In this document: piece by piece, positions 53,613 through 62,720 of the stretch | How the letters are laid out: each line of letters begins with the position of its first letter | Position numbering within the stretch: position 1 is the stretch's first letter | NCBI GenBank assembly: GCA_017305535.1 | Contig: JAFKKN010000009.1 | Coordinates: 238,039 to 302,038 of the forward strand | Source: Hyphomicrobiales bacterium | GTDB taxonomy: Bacteria > Pseudomonadota > Alphaproteobacteria > Rhizobiales > Xanthobacteraceae | DNA length: 64,000 bases | Direction of reading: 5' to 3' | Made by a program: the position numbers and the translations under genes | Notes under the pieces: generated by a model | Told to the model about the DNA's origin: nothing | The model's input: only the letters and a program-made list of their open reading frames with translations | Database searches by the model: none

Positions 53613-55451
53613 ATGACGCCGCCCACCATCATCCCGCAGGAAACGCCGACGGCTTTTCTCGGCGTATCGCGCTCCGCGACCGGTCGCCTCTGGCGCGACC
53701 GGCTCGATGCGCGCGGCGCGGCGCAGGCGTTGGCCATCGTGCAGCGGCATCAACTGCCGGAGATGCTTGCGCGTGTGCTGGCGGGACGCGGCGTCGATTT
53801 CGACGCGGTCGACGATTTTCTCGATCCGACCATTCGCAAGCTGATGCCGGACCCTTTCACCGTCACGCAGATGGAAGCGGCGGCGAAGCGAATTTCTGAT
53901 GCAGTGACGCGCGGGGAGAAGGTCGCGATCTTCGGCGATTACGATGTCGACGGCGCGACGTCGTCGGCGCTCTTGGCGTGGCATCTGCGGCATTGCGGGC
54001 TCGATCCGCTGATCCATATTCCGGATCGGATTTTCGAAGGCTATGGGCCGAACGTCGAAGCGGTGAAGGCGCTTGCGGCGAAGGGCGCGAAGCTGCTCGT
54101 CACCGTCGACTGCGGCACCACCAGCATCGAAGCGCTGGCGGAAGCGAAGCGTCTTGGCATGTCGGTGGTGGTGATCGATCATCATCAATGCGGTGACGAT
54201 CTGCCGGTGGTCGATGCGCTGGTGAATCCGAACCGGCCGGACGATCTCTCCGGTCTCGGTCATCTCGCGGCGGTCGGGCTGGTGTTCGTCACGTTGGTCG
54301 CGGTCAATCGCGAGTTGCGCGGGCGCGGCTTCTGGAAGGCCGAACGGCCGGAGCCGGATTTGCTCGGCATGTTGCATCATGTCGCGCTCGGCACTGTGGC
54401 GGACGTCGCCTCGCTGACCGGACTTAATCGCGCGTTCGTTGCCAAGGGCCTGATCGCGCTGCGTCGCCGCGACCACGTCGGCCACACCGCGCTGATGGAC
54501 GTGTCGCGGCTGAACGGGCCGCCGGAGGCGTGGCATCTCGGCTTCATGCTGGGGCCGCGCATCAATGCCGGCGGCCGCATCGGCCGTGCCGATCTGGGCG
54601 TGCGGTTGTTACTTGAAGGCGACGTCTCGGAAGCCGCGCGCATCGCCGCCGAACTGGACCGCCTCAACACCGAACGCCGCGTCATCGAGCAGGCAGCGGA
54701 AGCGCAGGCTGAAGCCGAGGCGCTGGCGTCGCTCGGGCTGGAGGACAAGGGCGCGGTGATCGTCACCGCCGCCGAAGGCTGGCACCCCGGCGTGGTCGGT
54801 CTGGTCGCGGCACGACTGAAGGAGAAATTCGCGCGGCCGGCGTTCGCGATTGCGCTGGAGCCCGGCGGCATCGGCACCGGCTCGGGTCGCTCGATTTCCG
54901 GGGTCGATCTCGGCAAGGCCGTGCGGCAGGCGGTGACCGATGGCCTCCTGATGAAAGGCGGCGGCCACGCCATGGCGGCGGGCATCACGTTGCGCAAGGA
55001 GCAGCTGGCGGGATTTCGCGCTTATATCGAGAACGCATTGGCGAACGATGTCGCGCAATCGCGCAATGTTCGCGAGTTGATGATCGACGGCGCGGTGAGC
55101 GCGCGCGCGGTAACGCCGGAACTGGTGGCGACGCTCAATCGCGCCGGGCCGTTCGGCGCCGGCAATCCGGAGCCGGTGATCGCGCTACCGTCGCATCAAC
55201 TGGTCTATGCCGACGAGGTCGGGCAGGCGCACTTGCGGCTGCGCTTCAAGGCGGGCGATGGCGCCATCGTCAACGGCATCGCGTTTCGTTCAGTCGGCCA
55301 ACCGCTCGGCAACACGCTGAAGGAAAATCGCGGGCAGGTGCTGCACGTCGCCGGCTCACTGACGGTCGACCGCTGGCAGGGTGCCGAGCGTGTGCAATTG
55401 CGGGTGATCGATGTTGCCGTGCCGGATGCCGGGCCGGCGATGATCCGCTAG
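53613..55451 (+). CDS. recJ: Single-stranded-DNA-specific exonuclease RecJ
   Basis: A 612-residue 5'-3' single-strand exonuclease for recombination, mismatch and base-excision repair. The DHH-family motifs are intact: KVAIFGDYDVDGATSSALL, LLVTVDCGTTS, VVVIDHHQCGDDLPVVDALVNPNR and a later LGPRINAGGRIGRAD. The DHHA1 part includes GWHPGVVGLVAARLKEKF, SGRSISGVDLGKA and GGGHAMAAGITL. The ATG at 53613 is chosen over 53574 because it starts the homologous region. Its stop overlaps the convergent transglycosylase stop by 4 nt. Confidence 0.95.
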   Translation: MTPPTIIPQETPTAFLGVSRSATGRLWRDRLDARGAAQALAIVQRHQLPEMLARVLAGRGVDFDAVDDFLDPTIRKLMPDPFTVTQMEAAAKRISDAVTRGEKVAIFGDYDVDGATSSALLAWHLRHCGLDPLIHIPDRIFEGYGPNVEAVKALAAKGAKLLVTVDCGTTSIEALAEAKRLGMSVVVIDHHQCGDDLPVVDALVNPNRPDDLSGLGHLAAVGLVFVTLVAVNRELRGRGFWKAERPEPDLLGMLHHVALGTVADVASLTGLNRAFVAKGLIALRRRDHVGHTALMDVSRLNGPPEAWHLGFMLGPRINAGGRIGRADLGVRLLLEGDVSEAARIAAELDRLNTERRVIEQAAEAQAEAEALASLGLEDKGAVIVTAAEGWHPGVVGLVAARLKEKFARPAFAIALEPGGIGTGSGRSISGVDLGKAVRQAVTDGLLMKGGGHAMAAGITLRKEQLAGFRAYIENALANDVAQSRNVRELMIDGAVSARAVTPELVATLNRAGPFGAGNPEPVIALPSHQLVYADEVGQAHLRLRFKAGDGAIVNGIAFRSVGQPLGNTLKENRGQVLHVAGSLTVDRWQGAERVQLRVIDVAVPDAGPAMIR

Positions 55452-56677
55452 CCGCCGCGTAGTCGCGCCAGCACCTTGAGGCCGGCGTAGCCGTCAGCGG
55501 GCAGGCCGACCTTCTGCTGAAAATCCTTTACCGCCTTCATGGTGTCGTTGCCGACGCGGCCGTCGGTGCCGCCGGTGTCGAAGCCGGCTTTGGTCAGGCG
55601 CGTTTGCACTTCCTGAACTTCGGCCAGTGTCAGCGCCCGCTCGGAGCCCGGGAAGGGCTGGATGAATGGCCCAGCACCGAGAATACGGTCGCCGAGGTGG
55701 CAGATCGCCAGCGTGTAGTTCATCGACGGGTTGTAGCTGCGCACCGAATAGAAATTCGGGCCGAGCAGGAATGAGGGGCCGCCTTGCACCGGCGTCCATA
55801 GTTTCGCGGACGCATTTGGGTGCGGGAATGGTCGCCCGTCGGCGCGGGTGACGCCGGCGCTCGACCATGCCGCGTAGCTGCGGTTGCCATCGGATGCGCC
55901 ACTTGGGGCGCGCACCTCAAAACCCCAGTGTTCGTTGCGGTGATACTTGCCGCGCTTCACAAGGTAGCGCGCGGTCGAGCCCAATGCGTCGTCCGGCTTG
56001 CCGAACGGCGAGACGCGGCCGTCACCGTCGTAATCGAAACCGACATTGAGCCAGACTTCCGGCATCCATTGCGTGTGGCCCATCGCGCCGGCCCACGAGC
56101 CGCGCATTTCGGCCGGCGTGCTCCAGCCGCGCTGCACGATCTTCAGCGCGTTGATCAGCTCGGTTTCCCAATAGGCGCGACGGCGCGGCTCGCGCCACGC
56201 CAATGCGGCGAGCGAGGGAAACACCGGCCGCATATGGTTTTGCTGCACCAGCGGATCGCCATAGGCGGACTCGACGCCCCACAGCGCCAGCAGCGTGCCG
56301 CGCTCGACGCCGAAATCCTTTTCGATGCGCGCGAACAGCGCCTGATGCTTGCGCAGCGCTTCCTTGCCGGCGATCAGCCGCCAGTCCGAGACGCGGCGAT
56401 TGATGTACTGCCAAACCTGTTCGTGGAACTCCGGCTGGTTGCGCATCTTCGCGAATACGCTCATGTCCGGCTCGATGCGGCCCATCACGCTGCGATAGGT
56501 CTGATCGGAAATGCCGCGTGCGCGCGCCTTGGCCTCGAAGCCATCGCGCCAGGCATCGAAGCCAGCCGGCGCGGCGGCAAATGTTGTCGCAGGCGCGGCG
56601 AGAAGGGCGCCGGCACCGGCCGCCGCCTGCAACAGGCTCCGGCGCGTCATCGTCATGCGGGAATCGCTGTCATCCAT
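55448..56677 (-). CDS. Lytic murein transglycosylase (MltB-like) with peptidoglycan-binding domain
   Basis: A 409-residue exported enzyme that cleaves peptidoglycan glycan strands. A Tat-like signal (MTRRSLLQAAAGAGALLAAPATTFAAAP) covers about residues 8-38. The SLT_2/MltB catalytic domain contains GTLLALWGVESAYGDP with the catalytic Glu, WAGAMGHTQWMPEVW and FDYDGDGRVSPFG. A C-terminal peptidoglycan-binding domain (about 345-409, LTLAEVQEVQTRLTKAGFDTGGTDGRVGNDTMKAVKDFQ) completes it. The gene converges with recJ. Confidence 0.93.
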   Translation of the reverse strand: MDDSDSRMTMTRRSLLQAAAGAGALLAAPATTFAAAPAGFDAWRDGFEAKARARGISDQTYRSVMGRIEPDMSVFAKMRNQPEFHEQVWQYINRRVSDWRLIAGKEALRKHQALFARIEKDFGVERGTLLALWGVESAYGDPLVQQNHMRPVFPSLAALAWREPRRRAYWETELINALKIVQRGWSTPAEMRGSWAGAMGHTQWMPEVWLNVGFDYDGDGRVSPFGKPDDALGSTARYLVKRGKYHRNEHWGFEVRAPSGASDGNRSYAAWSSAGVTRADGRPFPHPNASAKLWTPVQGGPSFLLGPNFYSVRSYNPSMNYTLAICHLGDRILGAGPFIQPFPGSERALTLAEVQEVQTRLTKAGFDTGGTDGRVGNDTMKAVKDFQQKVGLPADGYAGLKVLARLRGG

Positions 56678-56752
56678 CGGCGCAGTGTAGGCGGCGCGTC
56701 ACAGCGCGCCAAAGGTCTTTTCGACGCGGAACTTTGACGATTGGAACCTGGC

Positions 56753-58450
56753 TTATTCGCTTTTCGTGGCGGGTTCGCTCGCGGCCGAGCCATCGCTGGA
56801 GGACGGCACCTTGGCCTCGGTATTGGTGGCCGGAACCTCGCGGCCGCGGCCCTCGATCAGCCGCTCATAGGCGGAAATCAGCGTCACGTAAGGATTAACC
56901 CAGAGCCAGCCCTCGCGCGTGAACACCTGCACGTCAAAGTGCAGGTGGACGGTGGTGCCGCCCTGATAGTCCTGATAGTTCGACACCAGCCCGAGCTTCT
57001 CGCCCTCGGCTACGTGCCGGCCGCTCAACATGCCATCGGCGTCGAGGTGGGCGGGGTCCATGTGCATATAGCGGAAGCGGATGTGCTCGGTCTGGGTGTT
57101 GACCAGCAAGGTCAAGGCTTCGCGTTTCGGCGAGCGCAGCAGGGTGCCGTCGCGCACCGCGATCACCGGGAAGATGTTCGGCTCGCAGCGGTCGGCGCTT
57201 TCGTTGCGCAATCGACATGCGGACGGCCGGATGTCCTGGCCCTGATGGCCGAAGCCGCTGGCGCATTGCCCGACTTCGAAATCGCGCGCCTCGCAGAAAT
57301 TGTCCTGCCACGGATAGGAGTAATTCTCGCGGGCGGACTCGTCGAACACCAGCGGCTTGTCGTTCGACTTGCAGTGATAGTGCGCGCCCTTGCGATAGGG
57401 TGGCGGCACCCGGCCGCGCTGGAAGCAGTCGCCCCAGTTCAAGAACGATTGCGAGTTGGCGTAGGCGGGGGCTTCCAGCAGCGGAAAGCGGATCTGCGAA
57501 TAGACCGTCCAGTCGGCGTGCCCGCTCTGCTCGCGATAGCCGCTGTTGGCGATGATCTCGCCCGAGGGCCGATAGGTGAAGTCGGGCGACAAATTGGAGG
57601 GGCGCTGCGCGAGGTCCGCGCTCTTGTTGCTGCGCGGGCGCGACGGCTGGCCGCCGACGATACGCAGCGCCTTGATGAAGCGCTCGGCGACCGTCGAGGC
57701 TTCGCGGCAGGCAAGGCGGTCGGCGCGCGGCACGCTGTCGAGGCAATGGATCGACACCACGTAAGGCACGCCGAAGGCGGTGAAGCGATAGCGCACGAAA
57801 CCTTCGCGGATCACGCGGCGGATGTCGGGAAATTGGCCCTGCAACGCGCGCACCGCTTCGCCCTTGCCCGCGACCGGATCGTTGAGGTCGTAGACCAGCA
57901 GCGAGCCGGTGATCTGTACCTCGACCGGCTTGGCATAGACGCGCTCCGGCGCACCGCCGTCGGCTGCGCGCGGCAGGCTGAACAGCGCGTCGTAGCCGGC
58001 GCCGCCTGCGACGAACATGTCGGCTTTGTTGAAGCCGGATTGATAATGCGAGATCGCGATGCTGCCGGGCACGCCGCCATCCTGATCCTTCAGGTAGCCG
58101 GCGGTGTCGAACGGCAATAGCACAGGGATCGGGCTTCGGCTGATGCCGGAGAACAGCGGAGAGGTGATGGCGTTCAACTGCTCGAACGCCGGCATCACGC
58201 GCGGATCGGACGGCGACAACCGACGGCGGCTGGTGAAGGTGAAGCGTCCGGCGAGATCCGGATGTGCGGCGATCTCGGATTTGAACTGATCGAGCGCCGC
58301 GCGCCATTCGACGTGCACCGCCGAGATCGCGGGCGTCTTGAACTCCTCGGCGGCGGCAGCGGGAGCAGTGAGCAACACCAGACCCACGAGCGCTGAGAGG
58401 CACCGCCTTCCAGAGATGATATCAGCGCAACGTGAGAGGGTGTTTCGCAA
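56753..58450 (-). CDS. Exported M23-family (LytM) peptidase
   Basis: A 565-residue envelope protein: hydrophobic signal (CLSALVGLVLLTAPAAAAEE, about residues 17-36), a long N-terminal region (about 40-370) I cannot assign, and a C-terminal LytM domain with the Zn motifs GFGHQGQDIR, RYMHMDP and TVHLHFDVQVF. M23 enzymes cut peptidoglycan cross-bridges or peptides. The start codon is TTG at 58450 with GGGAG 8 nt upstream; a later start inside the signal is possible. It begins 39 nt after efp on the same strand. Confidence 0.87.
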   Translation of the reverse strand: MRNTLSRCADIISGRRCLSALVGLVLLTAPAAAAEEFKTPAISAVHVEWRAALDQFKSEIAAHPDLAGRFTFTSRRRLSPSDPRVMPAFEQLNAITSPLFSGISRSPIPVLLPFDTAGYLKDQDGGVPGSIAISHYQSGFNKADMFVAGGAGYDALFSLPRAADGGAPERVYAKPVEVQITGSLLVYDLNDPVAGKGEAVRALQGQFPDIRRVIREGFVRYRFTAFGVPYVVSIHCLDSVPRADRLACREASTVAERFIKALRIVGGQPSRPRSNKSADLAQRPSNLSPDFTYRPSGEIIANSGYREQSGHADWTVYSQIRFPLLEAPAYANSQSFLNWGDCFQRGRVPPPYRKGAHYHCKSNDKPLVFDESARENYSYPWQDNFCEARDFEVGQCASGFGHQGQDIRPSACRLRNESADRCEPNIFPVIAVRDGTLLRSPKREALTLLVNTQTEHIRFRYMHMDPAHLDADGMLSGRHVAEGEKLGLVSNYQDYQGGTTVHLHFDVQVFTREGWLWVNPYVTLISAYERLIEGRGREVPATNTEAKVPSSSDGSAASEPATKSE

Positions 58451-58489
58451 TCGTTCGGCTCCCGCGGGCCGTCGGGTTATCGGACGAGG

Positions 58490-59056
58490 TCAGTCCTTGG
58501 CGCGCTCGACGTAGGAGCCGTCTTCGGTCAGGACGACGATCCGCGTTCCAACGCCGACATGCGGCGGCACCGCCGAACGGACGCCGTTCGACAGCATGGC
58601 GGGCTTGTAGGACGACGATGCGGTCTGGCCCTTGGTCACCGGCTCGGTCTCGACCACTTCGAGCGTCACGCGCTGCGGCAGGGTGATGGCGACCGGCACC
58701 ACGTCGTGCATCGACAGCTTCACGGTCATGTTTTCCTGAAGGTAGGGCGCGGAACTGCCGATCACGTCCTTCGGCACCTGCACCTGGTCGTAGGTTTCGG
58801 CATTCATGAAGTGGAAGCCGTCGCCGTCCTCGTAGAGGAAGTTGTAATTGCGGTCCTCGATGGTGGCGCGCTCGACCTGATCGGTGGTCTTGTAGCGTTC
58901 GGAGATCTTTACGCCGTCGCTGATTCGGCGCATTTCGATCTGGCTGACCGGCGTGCCCTTGCCGGGATGGATGTTTTCGGCGGACAGGACCACATAAAGC
59001 TGGCCGTTTTGCTCGATTACATTGCCCTTGCGGATAGAACTGGCGATGACTCTCAC
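58490..59056 (-). CDS. efp: Elongation factor P
   Basis: A 188-residue translation factor that relieves ribosome stalling at proline runs. It starts with GTG at 59056: [43 protein letters not shown] shows the KOW-like first domain with the modifiable lysine in HPGKG (Lys33). Domains II and III follow ([28 protein letters not shown], and [29 protein letters not shown]). AGGA lies 9 nt before the GTG. The lysine-modifying enzymes EpmA and EpmB are encoded divergently just beside it. Confidence 0.95.
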   Translation of the reverse strand: MRVIASSIRKGNVIEQNGQLYVVLSAENIHPGKGTPVSQIEMRRISDGVKISERYKTTDQVERATIEDRNYNFLYEDGDGFHFMNAETYDQVQVPKDVIGSSAPYLQENMTVKLSMHDVVPVAITLPQRVTLEVVETEPVTKGQTASSSYKPAMLSNGVRSAVPPHVGVGTRIVVLTEDGSYVERAKD

Positions 59057-59158
59057 AGAAAATATTCCTAGCGTTCGGGTTCGGGGCCGATCCGGGCACG
59101 ACGGTTCCGGTGGCGAAGCGGTTTCGGGCTGCAACATACTGATTTGGGCCGCTGACGC

Positions 59159-59263
59159 TAGAGCGTTTTCAAACGAAGTGGGTACCGGTTCGCGTCAAGA
59201 AAACGCGTCTAAGCTGGAATCTGGAGCCCTGTTCCGATTTAATCGGAACGGAAATGGCTCCAG
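59159..59263. repeat. Palindromic interspersed repeats in the efp / epmA divergent gap
   Basis: Two elements lie side by side. The first (59159-59212) is bracketed by GCGTTTTC and GAAAACGC. The second (59221-59263) nests GTTCCGATT / AATCGGAAC within outer arms CTGGAGCC / GGCTCCAG. I recognise both as members of repeat families frequent in Bradyrhizobium and Rhodopseudomonas genomes. They lie where the efp and epmA promoters must be. Confidence 0.65.
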
Positions 59264-59305
59264 GGGGCTGGCCTCAACAATTGCGCCCCGCATCGGCGGG
59301 CGATC

Positions 59306-60358
59306 ATGAGAATGGACGATCGGCCTTCGCCGTGGTGGGCGCGCGGGCGCCACATCGACCGCCGGCCGTTTCTGATGGCGCGTAACGCCATTACGGCAGC
59401 GTGTCGGAACTGGTTTACCGCAGCCGAATTCGTCGAGGTCGAAACCGGCGTGCTTCAGGTTTCGCCGGGCAACGAGACGCACCTGCACGCGCCCCGCACC
59501 GCGCTGATCGATAAGGATGGCGAAAGCCTGCCGCGTTACCTGCGCACCTCGCCGGAGTTCGCCTGCAAGAAATTGCTGGCGGCGGGCGAAAGCCGGATCG
59601 TCGAATTCGCCCGCGTGTTCCGCGATCGCGAACGCGGCGATTCGCATCTGCCGGAATTCACCATGCTGGAATGGTATCGCGCCGATGAGCCATACGAAAC
59701 GGTGATCGCGGATTGTCTGGCGTTGATCGCGCTGGCGGCGGAGACCGCGCAGACGCGCATGTTTGCGTTTCGGGGACGGAGTGCCGATCCGTTTGCGAGA
59801 GCCGAATGGTTGACCGTCGCGGAGGCGTTTCAACGCTCCGCGGGCATCGATCTGCTGGCGACCATCGACGCCAGCGAGGGCAATCGCGAGGCATTGGCGT
59901 CTGCTGCACGCAACAAGGTGCGCGTGGCGGACGACGACACATGGTCCGACATCTTCAGCAAAATTCTGGTCGAGCATGTCGAGCCGCATCTCGGGCGGGG
60001 CAGGCCCACGGTGCTCTATGAATACCCGGCGCCGGAGTCGGCGCTGGCGCGCGTAAAACCGTCCGACCCGCGCGTGTCGGAACGCTTCGAGATCTATGCC
60101 TGCGGTGTCGAACTCGCCAATGGGTTTGGCGAGTTGACCGACGCAGCCGAACAGCGCCGGCGGTTCGAATTGGCGATGGACGACAAGGAGCGGCTTTACG
60201 GCGAGCGCTATCCGCTCGACGAGGATTTCCTCGCCGCGCTTCAAGCGATGCCACAGGCGAGCGGCGTCGCGCTCGGCTTCGACCGGCTGGTGATGCTGGC
60301 GTCGGGCGCGCAGCGGATCGATCAGGTGGTGTGGACGCCGCCGGCGGGCAACGCATGA
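59306..60358 (+). CDS. epmA: Elongation factor P--(R)-beta-lysine ligase EpmA
   Basis: A 350-residue class II aminoacyl-tRNA-synthetase paralogue (PoxA/GenX) that attaches beta-lysine to EF-P. No tRNA anticodon-binding domain is present. Motif 2 is seen as RVFRDRERGDSHLPEFTMLEWYRADEPYE (about residues 100-128) and motif 3 as GVALGFDRLVML near the end. SPEFACKKLLAAGESRIVEF is typical of the family. It overlaps epmB (ATGA) and is divergent from efp. Confidence 0.94.
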   Translation: MRMDDRPSPWWARGRHIDRRPFLMARNAITAACRNWFTAAEFVEVETGVLQVSPGNETHLHAPRTALIDKDGESLPRYLRTSPEFACKKLLAAGESRIVEFARVFRDRERGDSHLPEFTMLEWYRADEPYETVIADCLALIALAAETAQTRMFAFRGRSADPFARAEWLTVAEAFQRSAGIDLLATIDASEGNREALASAARNKVRVADDDTWSDIFSKILVEHVEPHLGRGRPTVLYEYPAPESALARVKPSDPRVSERFEIYACGVELANGFGELTDAAEQRRRFELAMDDKERLYGERYPLDEDFLAALQAMPQASGVALGFDRLVMLASGAQRIDQVVWTPPAGNA

Positions 60359-61422
60359 ACCAGAAAGTTTCCACTACGCTGCGTCAGCCGCAGCAACTGG
60401 TTTCGCAGGGCCTCGTGCCGGCGTCGGCGTTGCCCGACCTGGAGAAGGTCGCGGCGCGCTACGCGGTAGCACTGACGCCGGATGTGGCGGCGCAGATCGA
60501 TCCGAGCGACCCTGCCGACCCGATCGCGCTTCAATATGTCCCTGACGTAAGGGAGTTGGACAGCCTGCCGATCGAGAACATCGATCCGATCGGCGACCAC
60601 GCGCGCTCGCCGGTGGAGGGCATCGTCCATCGCTATCCGGACCGCGTGCTGTTCAAGCTGGTGCATGTCTGCGCGGTCTATTGCCGCTTCTGCTTCCGCC
60701 GCGAGATGGTGGGGCCGGGCAAGGACAGCGCGCTGACGCCGGACGTGTATGCGGCCGCGCTCGATTATATCCGCTCACATACTGAAATCTGGGAAGTGAT
60801 CCTGACCGGCGGCGATCCGCTGATGCTGTCGCCGCGCCGTATCGCCGAGGTGATGGCCGATCTCGCCGCCATCGATCACGTCAAGATCATCCGCATCCAT
60901 ACCCGCGTTCCGATGGCCGACCCCACCCGCGTCAGCGCCGAGATGGTCGCGGCGTTGCGCGTGCCGAATGCAACGACGTGGCTCGCGGTTCATGCCAACC
61001 ACGCGCGCGAATTTTCACAAGCCGCGCGCGAAGCTTGTGCGCGGATTGTCGATGCCGGCATTCCGATGGTCAGCCAGTCGGTGCTGCTCGCCGGCGTCAA
61101 CGACACCGCGCCGGCGCTCGAGGCCCTGATGCGCGCGTTCGTCGAATGCCGGATCAAGCCGTACTACCTGCACCACGGTGATCTGGCGCCGGGCACCGCG
61201 CATCTGCGGACGACGCTGGAGAAAGGTCAGCAACTGATGCGGGAGTTGCGCGGCCGCGTCTCGGGGCTGTGCCAGCCGGAATTCGTGCTGGATATTCCGG
61301 GCGGCTTCGGCAAGGCGCCGGTCGGGCCGAACTATCTCGCGCGCGATGCCGATGGTGACGCGGCGGACTATCAGGTCACCGACTTCTGCGGCGGTCTTCA
61401 CGTCTATCCGCCACGGACGTGA
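60355..61422 (+). CDS. epmB: EF-P (R)-beta-lysine 2,3-aminomutase EpmB (KamA/YjeK family)
   Basis: A 355-residue radical-SAM aminomutase that turns lysine to beta-lysine for EF-P. The radical-SAM cluster is in VCAVYCRFCFRREMVG (C-x3-C-x2-C), with the KamA features EVILTGGDPLMLSPRRI, VKIIRIHTRVPMADP and IKPYYLHHGDLAPGTAHL. The start overlaps the epmA stop. The third EF-P enzyme EpmC is not in the window. Confidence 0.94.
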   Translation: MNQKVSTTLRQPQQLVSQGLVPASALPDLEKVAARYAVALTPDVAAQIDPSDPADPIALQYVPDVRELDSLPIENIDPIGDHARSPVEGIVHRYPDRVLFKLVHVCAVYCRFCFRREMVGPGKDSALTPDVYAAALDYIRSHTEIWEVILTGGDPLMLSPRRIAEVMADLAAIDHVKIIRIHTRVPMADPTRVSAEMVAALRVPNATTWLAVHANHAREFSQAAREACARIVDAGIPMVSQSVLLAGVNDTAPALEALMRAFVECRIKPYYLHHGDLAPGTAHLRTTLEKGQQLMRELRGRVSGLCQPEFVLDIPGGFGKAPVGPNYLARDADGDAADYQVTDFCGGLHVYPPRT

Positions 61423-61434
61423 CGGTTTGCTGCG

Positions 61435-61635
61435 ATGACGAAACAAAAACTGCCCGACGACGACGACGGCAATCGGACTATCGAGAACCTCGTGCTGCTC
61501 GGCTTCCTCGTGGTGTTGGTCGCCGCGGGCACATGGCTGCTGATGACCATGGCGGATGTGCGCAAGGGATTCGACTGTTCGGCGCAGGGGCGGCGTAACT
61601 GCGGAACGATCGAAGTGCCGGAACGTTCCCGTTAA
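61435..61635 (+). CDS. Small single-pass membrane protein, hypothetical
   Basis: A 66-residue protein: charged N-terminus (MTKQKLPDDDDGNRTIEN), one membrane helix (LVLLGFLVVLVAAGTWLLMTMA) and a C-terminal tail with two cysteines (DCSAQGRRNC) that would face the periplasm. It starts 12 nt after epmB and may be cotranscribed. No family recognised, but topology and spacing support it. Confidence 0.65.
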   Translation: MTKQKLPDDDDGNRTIENLVLLGFLVVLVAAGTWLLMTMADVRKGFDCSAQGRRNCGTIEVPERSR

Positions 61636-61791
61636 GGCTCCTTGGCCTTTCAACCGCGTCCATGTCGTCAAATCCATGCAGGCGCATGGTTCGGATCGTA
61701 ACGGTGAAAATCGGCCAGGGTGCGACGCGCTGTAGCGCGCCGGTCTCGAATCCGCTTCAATGAGGTCGATGCCGAACCAATGGAGGCCGAT

Positions 61792-62049
61792 ATGAACAGA
61801 TGGATTGCGACAACGGCCTTGCTGCTGATGATCGCCGCGCCGGAAGCGATCGCGCAAACCGGGCAGAGCGGTGCCAGCCCGACCATGCCGGGCGCCAGCA
61901 CGGCCCTCCCAAGCGCTCCGGTGGGGCATCGCCAGCCGCGTCGCGGCGATGTGCCGTCGGAGAAAAATCTCGATAACCCGAACGATCCTATCGCGCGCGA
62001 GGATGCCGCGCTCGACCGCAAGCTCAAGAGCATCTGCCGCGGCTGCTGA
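61792..62049 (+). CDS. Small secreted protein, hypothetical
   Basis: An 85-residue protein with a signal peptide (MNRWIATTALLLMIAAPEAIAQ). The mature part is Pro/Ser/Gly-rich and then charged (SEKNLDNPNDPIAREDAALDRKLKSICRGC), ending in two cysteines. GGAGG lies 6 nt before the ATG at 61792. No family recognised. It converges with the HdeD gene. Confidence 0.68.
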   Translation: MNRWIATTALLLMIAAPEAIAQTGQSGASPTMPGASTALPSAPVGHRQPRRGDVPSEKNLDNPNDPIAREDAALDRKLKSICRGC

Positions 62050-62058
62050 ACCAGCCGG

Positions 62059-62631
62059 CTATTTTTCCCGCGCGGCGAGCGCCACGCCGATCAGGGTCGC
62101 GCCGCCGAACAGCAGGTTGATGCCGACCAGAAGACCGATCGCCCATAGCGCCGAGCCGGGCAGGCCGGCGATGATGATCAGGGCGACGATGATATCCATG
62201 ATGCCGGCGGTCAACATCCAGCCCCAGCGCTGCGATAGTTCGCGCCGATGCTCCAGCGCATACATGATGGTGGTGACGCCTTCCGCGAGGAAGTAGGCCC
62301 CGACCACGATGGTTAGCGTCAAGGTGCCCTGAACCGGCCGTGCCAGCAGGATGACGCCGACCGCGATCGCCAGCAGCGCCGAGATCAACGACCACCAGAA
62401 GCCGGGCATCTGCCGCGCCCAGAACGTCAGAGCCAGTCCGACGACGCCGCTGACGAGAAACATCCAACCTAGAAACACGGTGACCGCGAGGCTTGCCAGC
62501 GGCGGCACGACCATCGCCGCGACCCCGAGGATCACGAGCAGGATGCCCTCGAACAGGAAGGCCTTCCAGTTGGCGTGCACGGCGGCATGCATCTTCGACG
62601 AAAGATCGCCGGTATCCTGGGGGAGTGTCAT
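62059..62631 (-). CDS. HdeD family membrane protein
   Basis: A 190-residue six-helix membrane protein of the HdeD / DUF308 family. Paired repeats begin FLFEGILLVILGVAAMVVPPLASLAVTVFLGWMFLVSGVVGL and recur as ISALLAIAVGVILLARPVQGTLTLTIVVGAYFLAEGVTTIMYALEHR. HdeD of Escherichia coli is linked to acid resistance at high cell density; the role in soil alphaproteobacteria is unknown. Confidence 0.88.
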   Translation of the reverse strand: MTLPQDTGDLSSKMHAAVHANWKAFLFEGILLVILGVAAMVVPPLASLAVTVFLGWMFLVSGVVGLALTFWARQMPGFWWSLISALLAIAVGVILLARPVQGTLTLTIVVGAYFLAEGVTTIMYALEHRRELSQRWGWMLTAGIMDIIVALIIIAGLPGSALWAIGLLVGINLLFGGATLIGVALAAREK

Positions 62632-62720
62632 GGAAGTCTCCTGCGGTCGCGGGAATCCGCGCGCGGTGAAAGGGAACTCAGCGTGGTTTCAACGGGCATG
62701 AACATCGCTGGTTCCATCGA

